Shown in pieces: positions 30,701 to 41,600 of a stretch of DNA of 64,000 nt (position 1 is its first letter; each line of letters begins with the position of its first letter). Where the stretch lies: positions 1,054,001 to 1,118,000 of the forward strand of contig NZ_AP022671.1 of the NCBI RefSeq assembly GCF_011405515.1, given 5' to 3'. The notes under the pieces are model-generated. The model saw nothing but the letters and a program-made list of their open reading frames with translations. It had not been told where the DNA came from and did not search any database. Source of the DNA: Nitrospira sp. KM1. Lineage in GTDB: Bacteria; Nitrospirota; Nitrospiria; Nitrospirales; Nitrospiraceae. The translations under genes and the position numbers were made by a program.

Positions 30701-33700
30701 GGGCGGATAGCTCGGATCCAGCGGCACGTAGGCGGCCCCGGCCTGCAGCACCCCCAGCAGGCCCACCACCAAGTCCAGCGAGCGCTCCATCGCGATGCCC
30801 ACCAGCATCTCCGGGCCCACGCCCCGTTCCCGCAAGGCCCACGCCACTTGGTTCGCCTGCGCGAGCAGCTCCGCATAGGTCAATGTCGCGGCGTCCAGCC
30901 GCACGGCCACCGCCTCCGGCGTCCGCGCCGCCTGCGCCGCAATCTGCTCCGGCACCGCCCCCCGCTCCGCGTACCGCCGCCCCGTCGCATTCCACCCCGC
31001 CACCACCGCCGCCCGCTCCTCCCGCCCCAGCACCGCCACCGCCGCCAGCGATTGCTGCGGCTTGGCCACGACGGACTCCAGCACAGATTGGAAATGCTGC
31101 GCCATTCTCGCGATCGTAGCCGGCTCGAAGAGATCCGTGTTGTATTCGAAGAATCCGGTCAGTCCAACCGGTCCGCCGGCTGACCCGCCAGGTTCGAGCG
31201 TCATTTCGAGCGAGAGATCGAACTTCGCGCTGCCCGGATCGATCTCCAGCATTTCGATCTTCAGATCGGGAACCTCCAGCGTTTGGCGTCCCAACGTCTG
31301 CAAGGCGAACATGACTTGGAATAAAGGAGAGTGGCTCAAGTTGCGCGCCGGACGCAGCGCGTCGACGACATGTTCGAACGGCACGTCCTGGTGGTTTTGA
31401 GCTCCCAATACCACCTCGCGCACGCGTTCGAGCAAGTCGACAAAACGCGGGTCTCCACTCAAGTTTGTTCTGAGGACCAGCGTATTGACGAAAAATCCGA
31501 TGAGCTCTTCCACTTCGAGGCTCGTTCGATTCGCCACGGGAGTACCGATCGACAGATCGGTCTCACCGCTGTACCGGTGCAGAAGAAGTTGAAATGCCGC
31601 GAGCAACGTCATGAACAACGTGGCCCCATGACGCCGTCCGAGGACCTGAAGCTCCGCAGTCAGTGAAGGAGGCACGGTGAAGGCATGGCGGGCGCCACGG
31701 AACGTTTGCACCGCGGGACGCGGAAAATCCGTGGGCAGCGACAAGAGCGCCGGCGCACCGGCCAATGTCTGTTTCCAATAGTCCAGTTGCTGCTCGAGGA
31801 CATCTCCCTTGAGCCAATCGCGCTGCCAGCGGGCATAGTCGGCATATTGGAGGGCGGGTGCCGGCAGACCGGCGGCACGGCCGGCCGCCAGTTCGACATA
31901 CGCAGTGATCATTTCAGACAAGAACAAATTCAAGGACCATCCGTCCGCAATGGCATGGTGAAACGTCACGATCAAGACGTGCCGCAAGACACCCCGATGG
32001 CCTTCGAGTTCAAACAGACGGGCACGCCACAATACCCCGCGCTCCAAATCGAATGCCTGCTGCGCCTCGTCCGTAGCCAGCCTTTGTTCGCACGCTTCAA
32101 GCGATTCATCTTCTGATCGGCCGACGGCAACGGTTTCGAACGGAATCGGCGCCGTTTCCACAACCACCTGGACGAGTTGTCCCTCGATCGTCGTGAACCT
32201 CGCCCGCAATATGTCGTGACGGCCGACGACGGCTTCAAACGCCCGTCTGAGCGCTTGAACGTCGACATGACCTTCGATACGGACGCCGAACGACAAATTG
32301 TAGAACCAGCTTTCCGGATCGAGTTGAGCGAGAAACCACAGCCGCTGTTGCGCGAACGACAATGGCGCCGGTCCGCTTCGATTGGTCGCCGTCAGCGGAG
32401 GAGCGGCCCTTCCGGCTCCCTTCGCCCGTATCTCGTCGACCACGAGCGCCAATGCCGATACCGTTGGACATTCGAAGGCCGTCCGGAGCGGCATGTCGAT
32501 CTGAAACGTGCTTCTGATCCGAGAGACAACCTGCGTGGCCAGGAGGGAATGGCCGCCGAGCTCAAAGAAGTTGTCTTCCACGCCGACCCGCTCGGCTCCC
32601 AGAATGTCGGCCCAGATACCGGCCAGCAATTCTTCCGTAGCGCTGCGCGGTGGGACATATCGTGCGGCAGCCAGTTGTTCGGCATCCGGCGCCGGCAGCG
32701 CTGCCCGATCCACTTTCCCGTTCGGCGTGCGCGGCAGTGTCTCAAGCGTGACAAAAATCGCCGGCACCATATAGTCAGGCAACTGCGCTTGCAGCGCCGC
32801 CTTTACCTGTGCGATGTCCAGTAGCTGTTGATCGTACCCGGCGACGTACGCGACCAGCCGCTTGTCTCCCGGCCGGTCTTCGCGGACGATGACGGCGGCT
32901 TCGCGAACCGATGGATGCGCGTCCACATGAGTCTCGATCTCTCCCAGCTCGATGCGAAAGCCGCGGATCTTGACCTGGTGGTCCAGACGTCCCAGATACT
33001 CGATCGTGCCGTCGCTCAGGTAGCGGGCAAGGTCGCCTGTGCGGTAGAGGCGCGCTCCCGGTTGGCCGCCAAAGGGATTCGGCACGAACGATTCCGCCGT
33101 GCGCACACAATCCCGTAAGTACCCTCTGCCCACACCGACTCCACCGACGCACAACTCACCCGGCACTCCGGGCGGAACGAGCGCCAAAAACCGGTTGACG
33201 ATGTATAGGCTGATATTCTGAATCGGACGTCCGATGGGTATCTGGTTCACATCGCTTGCGGGCATCGCATCGATGGCGTGAACCGCGACGTCGTCGGCGC
33301 ATTCCGCCGGCCCATAGGCGTTCATCAACGGTATTTCCGGATAGCGCGCGAACCACTGGCGGCAGACGGAAGGCGGGAGCGCCTCTCCGGTCGGCAACAC
33401 CCACCGTAGATGGGACAATTCCGGAGCTGAAGGCGAGTCATCCGCCAGATCCAGCAGCGCCTGCAGCACCGCCGGTACGGCCTCGAACAGGCTGATGCGG
33501 GCGTTTTCCAAATGGGGAAGCAGCCGCGCGGGCTCGCGGACGATATCGTCGGGAATGACGTGCGTCCTGGCCCCGCACAGCAGCGCCGTCAGCAACTGCC
33601 AGACGGAAATGTCGAAACATTGCGATGCCGTCTGCGCCAGGACGTCGGACGATCCTATTCGAAGTGAGCTCAGCTTGCTTTCCATGTTGTTGAGCATGCC

Positions 33701-35653
33701 CCGCTGCGTCACCATCGCACCCTTTGGCACGCCGGTGGAGCCGGAGGTGTAAATGATGTAGGCGAGTTGGTCCGGCCGGGTTGGCCGTTCCGGATTCTCA
33801 TCGACGCCCTGTTGCGACATAGCCTCGGTAAGCGAGAGGACTGCCGGTCTTACTGATTCGGGCATAAGGGTCAGCACGCGCTCGAGCTGAGCCTTGAGGC
33901 GGCCGGAAGTCACGACGACCGGGACGCCGCTCAGTTCCAGCACTCGCGCCATGCGTGAATCGGGATACCGGGGATCGAGGGGCAGATATGCGCTTCCGGC
34001 CTTGAAGATGCCGAGGATCATCGTCACGAGATCCACTCCGCGTTCGTCGAGCACCGCCACGATGGTATCCTGTGCAACACCGGCCGCAATCAGGGAAGAA
34101 GCAATCCGGTTCGCACGCCGGTTCAACTCGGCATAGCGAAGCGGCTCTTCTCCCTCGCAGCTCACCGCAATTGAGTCCGGCGTGCGGCAGACCTGTGCTT
34201 CGAAGCGTGCCGCAAAATTTCTCTCGTCCGTCCCGGCGGCCGGCTCCGCATTCCATTCCGTGAGTAGTTTTGTGGTCTCGTCGGACGCCAGCATCGGCAA
34301 TTCCCCGATCCGGGCGTCCGGTTTGGCAATGATCCCTTCCAGCAGGCGCTTGAGATGCCCGATCATCCGCAGCACGGTGCCGGAATCGAAGAGGCGTCGG
34401 TCGTACGACAGCTTCAGTCCCAATTCCCTGCCGGGCCAGCCCATAACCGTCATGGGATAGTTCGTGTGAACCCGATACTGTTCTTCTTCGGCGCGGAACA
34501 TGATCCGGCCTTCGCAGAGGGCGGGATCCACCGGCGCGTTCTCGAAGACGAAGAGACTGTGAAAGAGCGCCTCGCCGCGCGGGATTTCGCTCGAACGCTG
34601 GATCCGCACGAGTGGCGTGTACTCGAATTGCCGCAGCCGGACGTTCTCGGCCAGCAGATCTTTCAGCCACCCGAGGACGGGACAGTCCTGAGCCACCGGC
34701 ACCCGCAGCGGCAATGTATTGATGAACAATCCCAAGACCGATTCGACGCCGATGAGTTCCGTGGGACGTCCCGCCACCGTCACGCCGAACAGCACATCGC
34801 GCTCGCCGCTGTACGCGCTCAGGAGAATCGCCCAAGCCCCTTGCACGAAGGTGTTGGGCGTCAGCCGATGCTGTTGTGCCAGCGCCGTCAATCTGGCCGT
34901 CATGGCCGCGCTGAGATGCAGACAATGGTCGGCCGCGTCTTCGTTCTGATCCGCTAATCCTTCCGGAGCCCGATCGTAGGCCAGAGGAGTAGGCGTGCGA
35001 AAATCTAGGAGATAGTCCCGCCAAAACGTATCCGCCGCATCCATGTCCCTCGTCTGCAGCCATGCGATGTAATCGCGATAGGGGCGCGGAGCCTCTGCTT
35101 CACAGGCACGGCCCGCCGCGCACGCCTCGTAATGCGCGAGAAAATCCATGAGCAAAGGGGAAATGCACCATTCGTCCAGAAGAATATGGTGAAAGCTGTG
35201 CACGAATTGCCAGGTTTGGTCCGTCAGCCTGATCAAGCGCAGCCGCATGAGCGGCGCCTTGGCAAAATCGAATCCGCTGTGCAGTTCGTCCTGCAGTATT
35301 GCATCGAGCCTGACGATTTGTTGTTCACGGCATTCGCCACGCCAATCCATCACGTCGAGCGGCACGTCGACGGCTTTATGAACCGCCTGGAGCGGACGCT
35401 TCTGGCTTTTCCAGACGAACGAGGTCCGGAGGATCGGATGTCTGGCGATGACCTGCGCCCAAGCCCGCCGGAACACATCGGGATCGACATGGCCTTCCAC
35501 GTAGTACCGGTTCTGCATGAGATAGATGCCGGTCCCCGGATTCATCAGGGTGTGGAACAGCATGCCTTCCTGCATCGGAGACAGCGGATAGATCGCCTCC
35601 AGGCTCTTCGCGGCATCGGTCTTTTTCGTCTGCGGCGGCTCGATCGTCTTCAC
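27764..35653 (-). CDS. NRPS: C-A(Dab)-T-C-A(Ser)-T-E
   Basis: 2629 aa. Order: C1 (HHILLDE near 158, with Glu in place of the motif Gly), A1 (near 637), T1 (GGHSLL near 1032), C2 (HHAIADG near 1234), A2 (near 1715), T2 (GGDSI near 2103) and a C-terminal epimerase (HHLVIDG near 2292, followed by SWRILLEDL). A1 selectivity D-I-W-E-L-T-A-D-D matches 2,4-diaminobutyrate; A2 D-V-W-H-V-S-L-I-D matches serine. The E domain should present D-Ser to the next protein. Residues about 1535-2105 (A2 and the core of T2) are encoded by DNA identical to part of the neighbouring upstream NRPS. The gene starts 8 bases after that gene, with an AGGAGA ribosome site. Confidence 0.94.
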   Translation of the reverse strand: MKTIEPPQTKKTDAAKSLEAIYPLSPMQEGMLFHTLMNPGTGIYLMQNRYYVEGHVDPDVFRRAWAQVIARHPILRTSFVWKSQKRPLQAVHKAVDVPLDVMDWRGECREQQIVRLDAILQDELHSGFDFAKAPLMRLRLIRLTDQTWQFVHSFHHILLDEWCISPLLMDFLAHYEACAAGRACEAEAPRPYRDYIAWLQTRDMDAADTFWRDYLLDFRTPTPLAYDRAPEGLADQNEDAADHCLHLSAAMTARLTALAQQHRLTPNTFVQGAWAILLSAYSGERDVLFGVTVAGRPTELIGVESVLGLFINTLPLRVPVAQDCPVLGWLKDLLAENVRLRQFEYTPLVRIQRSSEIPRGEALFHSLFVFENAPVDPALCEGRIMFRAEEEQYRVHTNYPMTVMGWPGRELGLKLSYDRRLFDSGTVLRMIGHLKRLLEGIIAKPDARIGELPMLASDETTKLLTEWNAEPAAGTDERNFAARFEAQVCRTPDSIAVSCEGEEPLRYAELNRRANRIASSLIAAGVAQDTIVAVLDERGVDLVTMILGIFKAGSAYLPLDPRYPDSRMARVLELSGVPVVVTSGRLKAQLERVLTLMPESVRPAVLSLTEAMSQQGVDENPERPTRPDQLAYIIYTSGSTGVPKGAMVTQRGMLNNMESKLSSLRIGSSDVLAQTASQCFDISVWQLLTALLCGARTHVIPDDIVREPARLLPHLENARISLFEAVPAVLQALLDLADDSPSAPELSHLRWVLPTGEALPPSVCRQWFARYPEIPLMNAYGPAECADDVAVHAIDAMPASDVNQIPIGRPIQNISLYIVNRFLALVPPGVPGELCVGGVGVGRGYLRDCVRTAESFVPNPFGGQPGARLYRTGDLARYLSDGTIEYLGRLDHQVKIRGFRIELGEIETHVDAHPSVREAAVIVREDRPGDKRLVAYVAGYDQQLLDIAQVKAALQAQLPDYMVPAIFVTLETLPRTPNGKVDRAALPAPDAEQLAAARYVPPRSATEELLAGIWADILGAERVGVEDNFFELGGHSLLATQVVSRIRSTFQIDMPLRTAFECPTVSALALVVDEIRAKGAGRAAPPLTATNRSGPAPLSFAQQRLWFLAQLDPESWFYNLSFGVRIEGHVDVQALRRAFEAVVGRHDILRARFTTIEGQLVQVVVETAPIPFETVAVGRSEDESLEACEQRLATDEAQQAFDLERGVLWRARLFELEGHRGVLRHVLIVTFHHAIADGWSLNLFLSEMITAYVELAAGRAAGLPAPALQYADYARWQRDWLKGDVLEQQLDYWKQTLAGAPALLSLPTDFPRPAVQTFRGARHAFTVPPSLTAELQVLGRRHGATLFMTLLAAFQLLLHRYSGETDLSIGTPVANRTSLEVEELIGFFVNTLVLRTNLSGDPRFVDLLERVREVVLGAQNHQDVPFEHVVDALRPARNLSHSPLFQVMFALQTLGRQTLEVPDLKIEMLEIDPGSAKFDLSLEMTLEPGGSAGGPVGLTGFFEYNTDLFEPATIARMAQHFQSVLESVVAKPQQSLAAVAVLGREERAAVVAGWNATGRRYAERGAVPEQIAAQAARTPEAVAVRLDAATLTYAELLAQANQVAWALRERGVGPEMLVGIAMERSLDLVVGLLGVLQAGAAYVPLDPSYPPERLAYMLEDSAVPVVLTQAAWQAQLPYTGLLLCLDRDRAQWAGYPTSAPPGVWADQQLAYLIYTSGSTGQPKGAGNTHGGFRNRLQWMQEAYGLTAADRVLQKTPISFDVSVWEFFWPLMVGAELVLAAPGEHKEPARLIDRIVTHQITTLHFVPPMLQALVETAGVERCTSVRQIVCSGETLPAAVVARAQAVLPGATVHNLYGPTEAAIDVTAWRCPVPAPAVIPIGRPIANTQIYVLDRHIHPVPVGVAGELYIGGEQVGRGYHGRPGLTAERFVPDALGAQPGQRLYRTGDQVRWRVDGTLEYLGRLDHQVKLRGFRIELGEIEAALLAQPGIREAVVVVRTEATGTKRLVGYVTGAGAGETATLRQGLAQRVPEYMVPAVIIALEQLPLSPNGKVDRKALPAPEAGRATASEPPATQTEARLAAIWAQVLGLVQVGRHDNFFELGGDSILVLQVISRAREAGLSLTPRHVFQHQTVAELSRMVDDKQDQTPQVEAEQGAVTGTTPLTPAQRWFFEQAWPHPHHWNQSILVTMREVPERAVLEPAIEQVLAQHDGLRTRFMTASSQAANILPAEDSTRVLSYVNLSDVPAGGEAEAVEQTAEHFQCSLHLSEGPVFKAAVFDLGKARPPRLLLVAHHLVIDGVSWRILLEDLQNAYLQQHGDQIISLPPKTTSVKYWAERLEAFAQSDRLKEELHYWTRPQQGLSLPLPVDDPAGIKDERQAQAVSSSLSEKDTTALLREVPAAYQTQISDVLLAALVQTFAEWTGRDHLRLDLEGHGREELFGDVDVSRTVGWFTSIFPVVLRLPQGSLGDVLKDVKEQLRDIPSRGTGYGVLHYLSKMPEAAELRTHPPSQLCFNYLGQIDQGTPAQSFFSLCQDSPGTEHAPSNPQRYELTLQAEIVDGRLGLTWVYGGERYRRTTIESLAASYQRNLCALIAHCSSEEAGGYTPSDFPDVAIEQGALDAILEKMEQSHAR
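29340..31050 (-). repeat. 1,711-bp identical repeat, copy 1 (Ser A domain and T core)
   Basis: The sequence is identical to 35876-37586 at a constant offset of 6536 bases, in the same orientation. I compared lines by eye, and translations in several frames on both strands are also identical. It runs, in coding sense, from the C-A linker (LAAVAVLGREERAAV) through the whole A domain to GGDSI of the T domain. It is much richer in G+C than its surroundings: 30901-30960 has 49 G/C of 60, against 37 of 60 at 27961-28020. Confidence 0.97.
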
Positions 35654-35661
35654 GCGTTCTC

Positions 35662-38600
35662 CTATCCGATCTCGTTCAATAGATTTTCCATCTCGTCGTC
35701 CGACAATTCGACGTCCGCGATACCGGATGGCGGTCTGTCGGAAACAGGCATGGCTGTGGGCGCAGCCAATACCGCCACCGCAGCCGCCGATGCGATGGTG
35801 GGCTGTTCGAAGAGCTGCTTCGGCGTGAGTTGGATGCCGTCGCGGTGAGCCCTGGCGAGAATCTGCAGGCTGTTGATCGAATCGCCGCCGAGTTCGAAGA
35901 AGTTGTCGTGGCGGCCGACCTGCACAAGCCCCAGCACCTGCGCCCAGATGGCGGCCAGCCGCGCCTCCGTCTGCGTCGCCGGCGGCTCAGAGGCCGTCGC
36001 CCGCCCCGCCTCCGGCGCCGGGAGCGCCTTGCGATCCACCTTCCCGTTCGGACTCAACGGCAGCTGCTCCAGCGCGATGATGACCGCCGGCACCATGTAC
36101 TCCGGTACGCGCTGCGCCAAGCCCTGCCGGAGGGTGGCTGTCTCTCCAGCCCCCGCTCCCGTCACATACCCCACCAGCCGCTTCGTCCCCGTCGCCTCCG
36201 TCCGCACGACCACCACCGCCTCGCGGATGCCCGGCTGCGCCAACAGCGCCGCTTCGATCTCGCCCAGCTCGATCCGGAACCCGCGGAGCTTCACCTGATG
36301 ATCGAGCCGCCCCAGATACTCCAGCGTGCCGTCGACCCGCCACCGCACTTGATCGCCCGTCCGGTACAGCCGCTGCCCCGGCTGCGCACCCAACGCATCC
36401 GGCACGAACCGCTCCGCCGTGAGCCCCGGCCTACCGTGATAGCCCCGCCCAACTTGCTCCCCCCCAATGTAGAGTTCACCCGCGACGCCGACCGGCACGG
36501 GATGGATGTGCCGGTCCAGCACATAGATCTGTGTGTTGGCGATCGGCCGCCCGATCGGAATCACCGCCGGCGCCGGCACCGGACACCTCCATGCCGTGAC
36601 GTCGATCGCCGCTTCCGTCGGCCCGTACAAGTTATGCACGGTCGCCCCCGGCAGCACCGCCTGCGCCCGCGCCACCACGGCCGCCGGCAACGTTTCGCCG
36701 CTACAGACGATCTGCCGCACGCTCGTGCACCGCTCCACCCCCGCCGTCTCCACCAACGCCTGCAGCATCGGCGGCACGAAGTGCAGCGTAGTGATCTGGT
36801 GCGTCACAATCCGGTCGATCAGCCGCGCCGGCTCCTTGTGCTCCCCCGGCGCCGCCAGCACTAATTCCGCACCCACCATCAAGGGCCAGAAGAATTCCCA
36901 TACCGACACATCGAAGCTGATCGGCGTCTTCTGCAGTACCCGGTCGGCTGCCGTCAGCCCATAGGCCTCCTGCATCCACTGCAGCCGGTTGCGGAAGCCC
37001 CCGTGCGTGTTCCCCGCCCCCTTCGGCTGCCCGGTGGACCCCGACGTATAAATCAGGTAGGCCAGCTGCTGGTCCGCCCATACCCCCGGCGGCGCACTCG
37101 TCGGATAGCCGGCCCACTGCGCCCGGTCGCGATCCAGGCACAGCAGCAACCCCGTATACGGCAGCTGGGCTTGCCACGCGGCCTGCGTCAGCACCACCGG
37201 CACGGCACTATCTTCGAGCATGTAGGCCAGCCGCTCGGGCGGATAGCTCGGATCCAGCGGCACGTAGGCGGCCCCGGCCTGCAGCACCCCCAGCAGGCCC
37301 ACCACCAAGTCCAGCGAGCGCTCCATCGCGATGCCCACCAGCATCTCCGGGCCCACGCCCCGTTCCCGCAAGGCCCACGCCACTTGGTTCGCCTGCGCGA
37401 GCAGCTCCGCATAGGTCAATGTCGCGGCGTCCAGCCGCACGGCCACCGCCTCCGGCGTCCGCGCCGCCTGCGCCGCAATCTGCTCCGGCACCGCCCCCCG
37501 CTCCGCGTACCGCCGCCCCGTCGCATTCCACCCCGCCACCACCGCCGCCCGCTCCTCCCGCCCCAGCACCGCCACCGCCGCCAGCGGCGCATCCTCCACC
37601 TCGGTCATGCCGCGGAGAAGCATATGGACATGCCTTGCCATCCGTACGGCGCCGTCGTGTTCGAAGCGGGATTTTTGATACCAGAACGACAACATCAGCT
37701 CGGCGCCCGGCATGACGTTCACCGTCAGCGGATAGTTGGTCTGCCCGTGCAACTTCACCCGTTCGACGTACAGATCCGAGATCCCTTGCTCCAAGGTTTC
37801 ATCCATCGGGTGATTGTCGAAGACGATCAGACTGTCAAACAGCGACTGGCCGCGCGGCACGTCGCTCCATGCCTGGATGTGCGCAAGCGGTGTGTGTTCG
37901 AACTCTCGCAATTCGCTGTTACGTGTGAGCAACTCGCGGAGCCATGCGGACAGCGTGAGAGCCGGAGGCACTCGAACACGAAGCGGCAACGTATTGATGA
38001 ACAGTCCGACGGCAGTTTCGATGTCCGGAATATCAGCCGATCGACCGGACACGGTCGTACCGAACAAGACGTCCTCATCGCCGCTATACCGGCTCAGCAG
38101 CAGAGCCCAGGCGCCTTGGATGATCGTATTGACCGTGACTCGATGCCTCTGTGCGCATGCGCGGATGCTGGCGGTCGTCTCCGCCGAGATCGTGACCGAG
38201 ACGGTGCCGCAGGCGCCCTCGCCGGAGGACTGTTCGGTGACCGTCTTGCCTCCCAACGCCGTCGGCGCGGTGAATCCCTTCAACGTGCGGCGCCAGAACG
38301 TTTCCGCAACCGAGCGGTTCTGACGCGCGAGCCAAGCGATGTACCGGCGATACGGGATCGCCGGAGCGAGCGATGGTTCTGCTCCGAGCTTTGCGGCCTC
38401 ATAGCACTGGAGCACTTCCCTGAGAATGATCGGCAAACACCATCCATCCATGAGAATGTGATGATGTGTCCACAGGACATCGTGCATATCCGGGGCGGTG
38501 CGGACCAGCGTGATCCTCATCAGAGGCGGGCAGGCGAAATCGAAATCAATGCGACGGTCCTCCTCCAACAGTTGCTGAAAACGCCGGCCCACTTCATCGG

Positions 38601-41600
38601 CAGGCTCATGCGCCCAGTCCAATTCGGTCCACGGCAGCTCCGCGGCCGGCGCGACAACCTGAACGGGTGTCGTCCCCTCGCGCCAAAGAAATCCGGTGCG
38701 CAACACCGCGTGCCGTGCGATGGTCCGCCGCCATGCGTTGCGAAACTCCGCCGCGTTCAACGTTCCGCATAGACGGCAGCTGAACTGTTCGATATAGACG
38801 CCGGACCCAGGAGCGTACAGGCTGTGAAACAGCAGCCCTTGCTGCAGATGACTCAAGGGGTAGGTTGTTTCGAACTCCGGATACGCCGCCCGCACCATAC
38901 CGAGCGCTTCCTCATCGACCGAAGGCTGATCCTCCGGCACCTCTCCGATAGTGAAAGCGCTCGCACCCCGTTGCGGCTGAATTTCAGCAAGCCGATGCGC
39001 CAACTCAGCCACAGTCTGCGCTTGAAACAGACAGCGCGGCGTCATGGAAAGGCCGGCCTGTTTGGCCAGGTTCACAACCTGCAAACTGAGGATGGAGTCG
39101 CCTCCGAGTTCGAAAAAGTTATCGTCGATGCCGACACGGTCGAGATCGAGCACTTCCGCCCAGATGCGGGCGAGCGCCTCCTCGCCGGCCGTTCGCGGGG
39201 CCATGTAGACACGCGGCTCTTCCTTGGCCGGCGCCGGCAGCGCCGCCCGATCCACTTTTCCATTCGGCGAACGCGGCAGCGCATCGAGCGGCACAAAGCA
39301 GGACGGAATCATCGCCTCCGGTAAATGGAGACGAAGCGCGGTGCGCCACGCATCATCGGCCTTCTTCTGTGCCGACGACGCGACCACATAGGCCGTCAGC
39401 CTCTTGCGGCCGGAGGGCTCGTCGCGGAGTACGGTCACGGCGTCGTCGACACCGGGAATCTCGCGCAGTCGCGCGTCGATTTCACCCAGTTCGATGCGGA
39501 CGCCCCGCAATTTGACTTGATGGTCCAAACGGCCGATGAATTCCAGATTGCCGTCGGCACGGAGCCGTACGAGGTCGCCGGTTCGATAGAGGCGCGCGCC
39601 CGGCTGACCACTGAAAGGGTCCGGCACGAACGATGCCGCTGTCCTGAAGGGATCGCGAAGATAGCCGCGTCCCACTGCGACGCCGGCAATGCACAGCTCG
39701 CCGGGCACACCAGCAGGAACCGGTGTGAGCCACTTATCGACAACGACGAGACGGACGTTCCTGACCGGCCGGCCGATGGGAACCGCCGCCCCGGCCGTCG
39801 GAACGGACGTGATCTCGGCCATGGCCACGTCGTCGGCGCATTCGGCCGGGCCGTAGGCATTCAGCAGCGGGACGTCGGGATACCGCTCGATCCATGCACG
39901 ACACACCGAGGCGGCAACGGCTTCACCGGTCGGCAGCATCCAGCGTAAGGCAAGAAGCCGGACCTCAGCGGACTGCTGGGCGGCTGCGAGCATCTCCTGC
40001 AGCAAAACGGGAACCGTTTCCGCAACCGTCACTCCCGACGTATCCAAACAAGCCAGCAGTGCCGAGGGATCACGCGCGACGTCGTCTTTCACGATCAGTG
40101 TCCTGCCTCCGCAGAGCAGCGCTGCAAGACACTGCCAAACGGAAATATCGAAGCAGGCCGACGCCGTTTGCGCGATGACGTCGCTGTCGGTCAGTTTCAG
40201 CATTTCGAGCTTGCTCAGGAGATGATTCATGAGCGCCAACTGTGTGACCATCGCTCCTTTGGGAATACCGGTCGAACCGGAGGTGTAGATGACGTACGCG
40301 AGTTGGTCAGGAGAGGAGCGGCGGCGTGGATTATCCCACTGGACAGGTTGCGTGCTTTGCACCGCAACCTGTTCGATGGTGAGCACCTGCACATCGACCC
40401 GCAACAGATCGGGCGTCGCGTCCATGAATCGCGCCCGGTATTTTTCGTCGGTCAACACGACCACTGCGCCGTTGGATTCCAGGTACTCGTTCCAGCGGGC
40501 AGGCGGGTGCGAAGGATCGAGGGGCAGATAGGCCGCGCCGGCCTTCAACACGCCAAGCATCATCGTGAGCAACGGCAGATCGCGATCGGTCAGCACGGCC
40601 ACGACCGAATCGCCGCCGACTTGGTGGTCCATCAACGCCCGCGCCACGCCGTTCGCCTCGCGATTGATCGCTCGATAGGAAATCGTTCGCCCGTCGCACT
40701 CCACCGCCACATTCTCCGGCGTATGCTCGACCTGCTGCTCGAAGAGATCAGCAAACGTGGCGTGTGCAGGCGGAACGACCGGTCCGATGAGAACGGTCTC
40801 CCTGCGTTCCGGTTCGGTCAGGAGAGAAAGCTCCGTCAACCGTGTGCCGGGTGAAACACCAATGCCCTCCAGCAGGCGCAGAAAATGATTGCCCATCCGG
40901 ATGATCGTCGATTCGTCGAACAGGTCGGTGTTGTATTCAAATGTCCCTTCCAATCCTTGCGCCGTTTCCGTCATATCGAGGGACAACTCGAACTTCGCTG
41001 CGGCCTGATCGACCTCCGTGATCTCGGCCTCGACACCGGGAATCCGGATGGCATCCGAGAGGGCGGTCTGGAGCACGAACATGACTTGAAACAGTGGAGA
41101 ATGGCTGAGTGCACGGGCCGGCTTCAGCACCTCGACCAATTCCTCGAATGGAAGATCCTGATGCGACTGTCCGCCTACGACAACGTCCCGTACGCGCCCA
41201 AGAAGGACAGAGAACGGTGGATTGCCGGCGAGGCTCGTCCGGAGCACCAGCGTGTTGGCAAAGAACCCGATGAGGTCTTCCGTTTCTCGCCTGGTCCGGC
41301 AGGCGACGGGAGTTCCGACACAGATATCCTCGATGCCCGTGTACCGGGACAGCAGCGTCTGAAACGCGGCCAGGAGCACCGTGAACAGCGTCGCGTTCTC
41401 CTGTCTGCCAAGCTCCCTCAACCTCATGGCGATCGGAGCGGGCACGATGAACGTATGCCGGCTGCCCGCCGACGTCTGAATTCCTCCGCGCGGCCGATCA
41501 GCCGGAAGTTCGATGACCGGCAGTTCACCTTCGAGCTGATTCTTCCAGTAGCTCAGCTGTCGTTCCCGCACATCCCCCTGCATCCAGCGCCGCTGCCAAG

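Noticed and set aside
29327-31183. Long + strand frames of 333 and 238 aa, repeated near 35830-37600
   Set aside because: They are shadows of the duplicated A domain; they repeat only because the DNA itself is duplicated.
37003-38772. 589-aa open frame on the + strand
   Set aside because: It lies antisense to the NRPS at 35662-42183, has Arg/His/Pro-rich low-complexity composition and no domain. Long antisense frames like this are common in G+C-rich NRPS genes.
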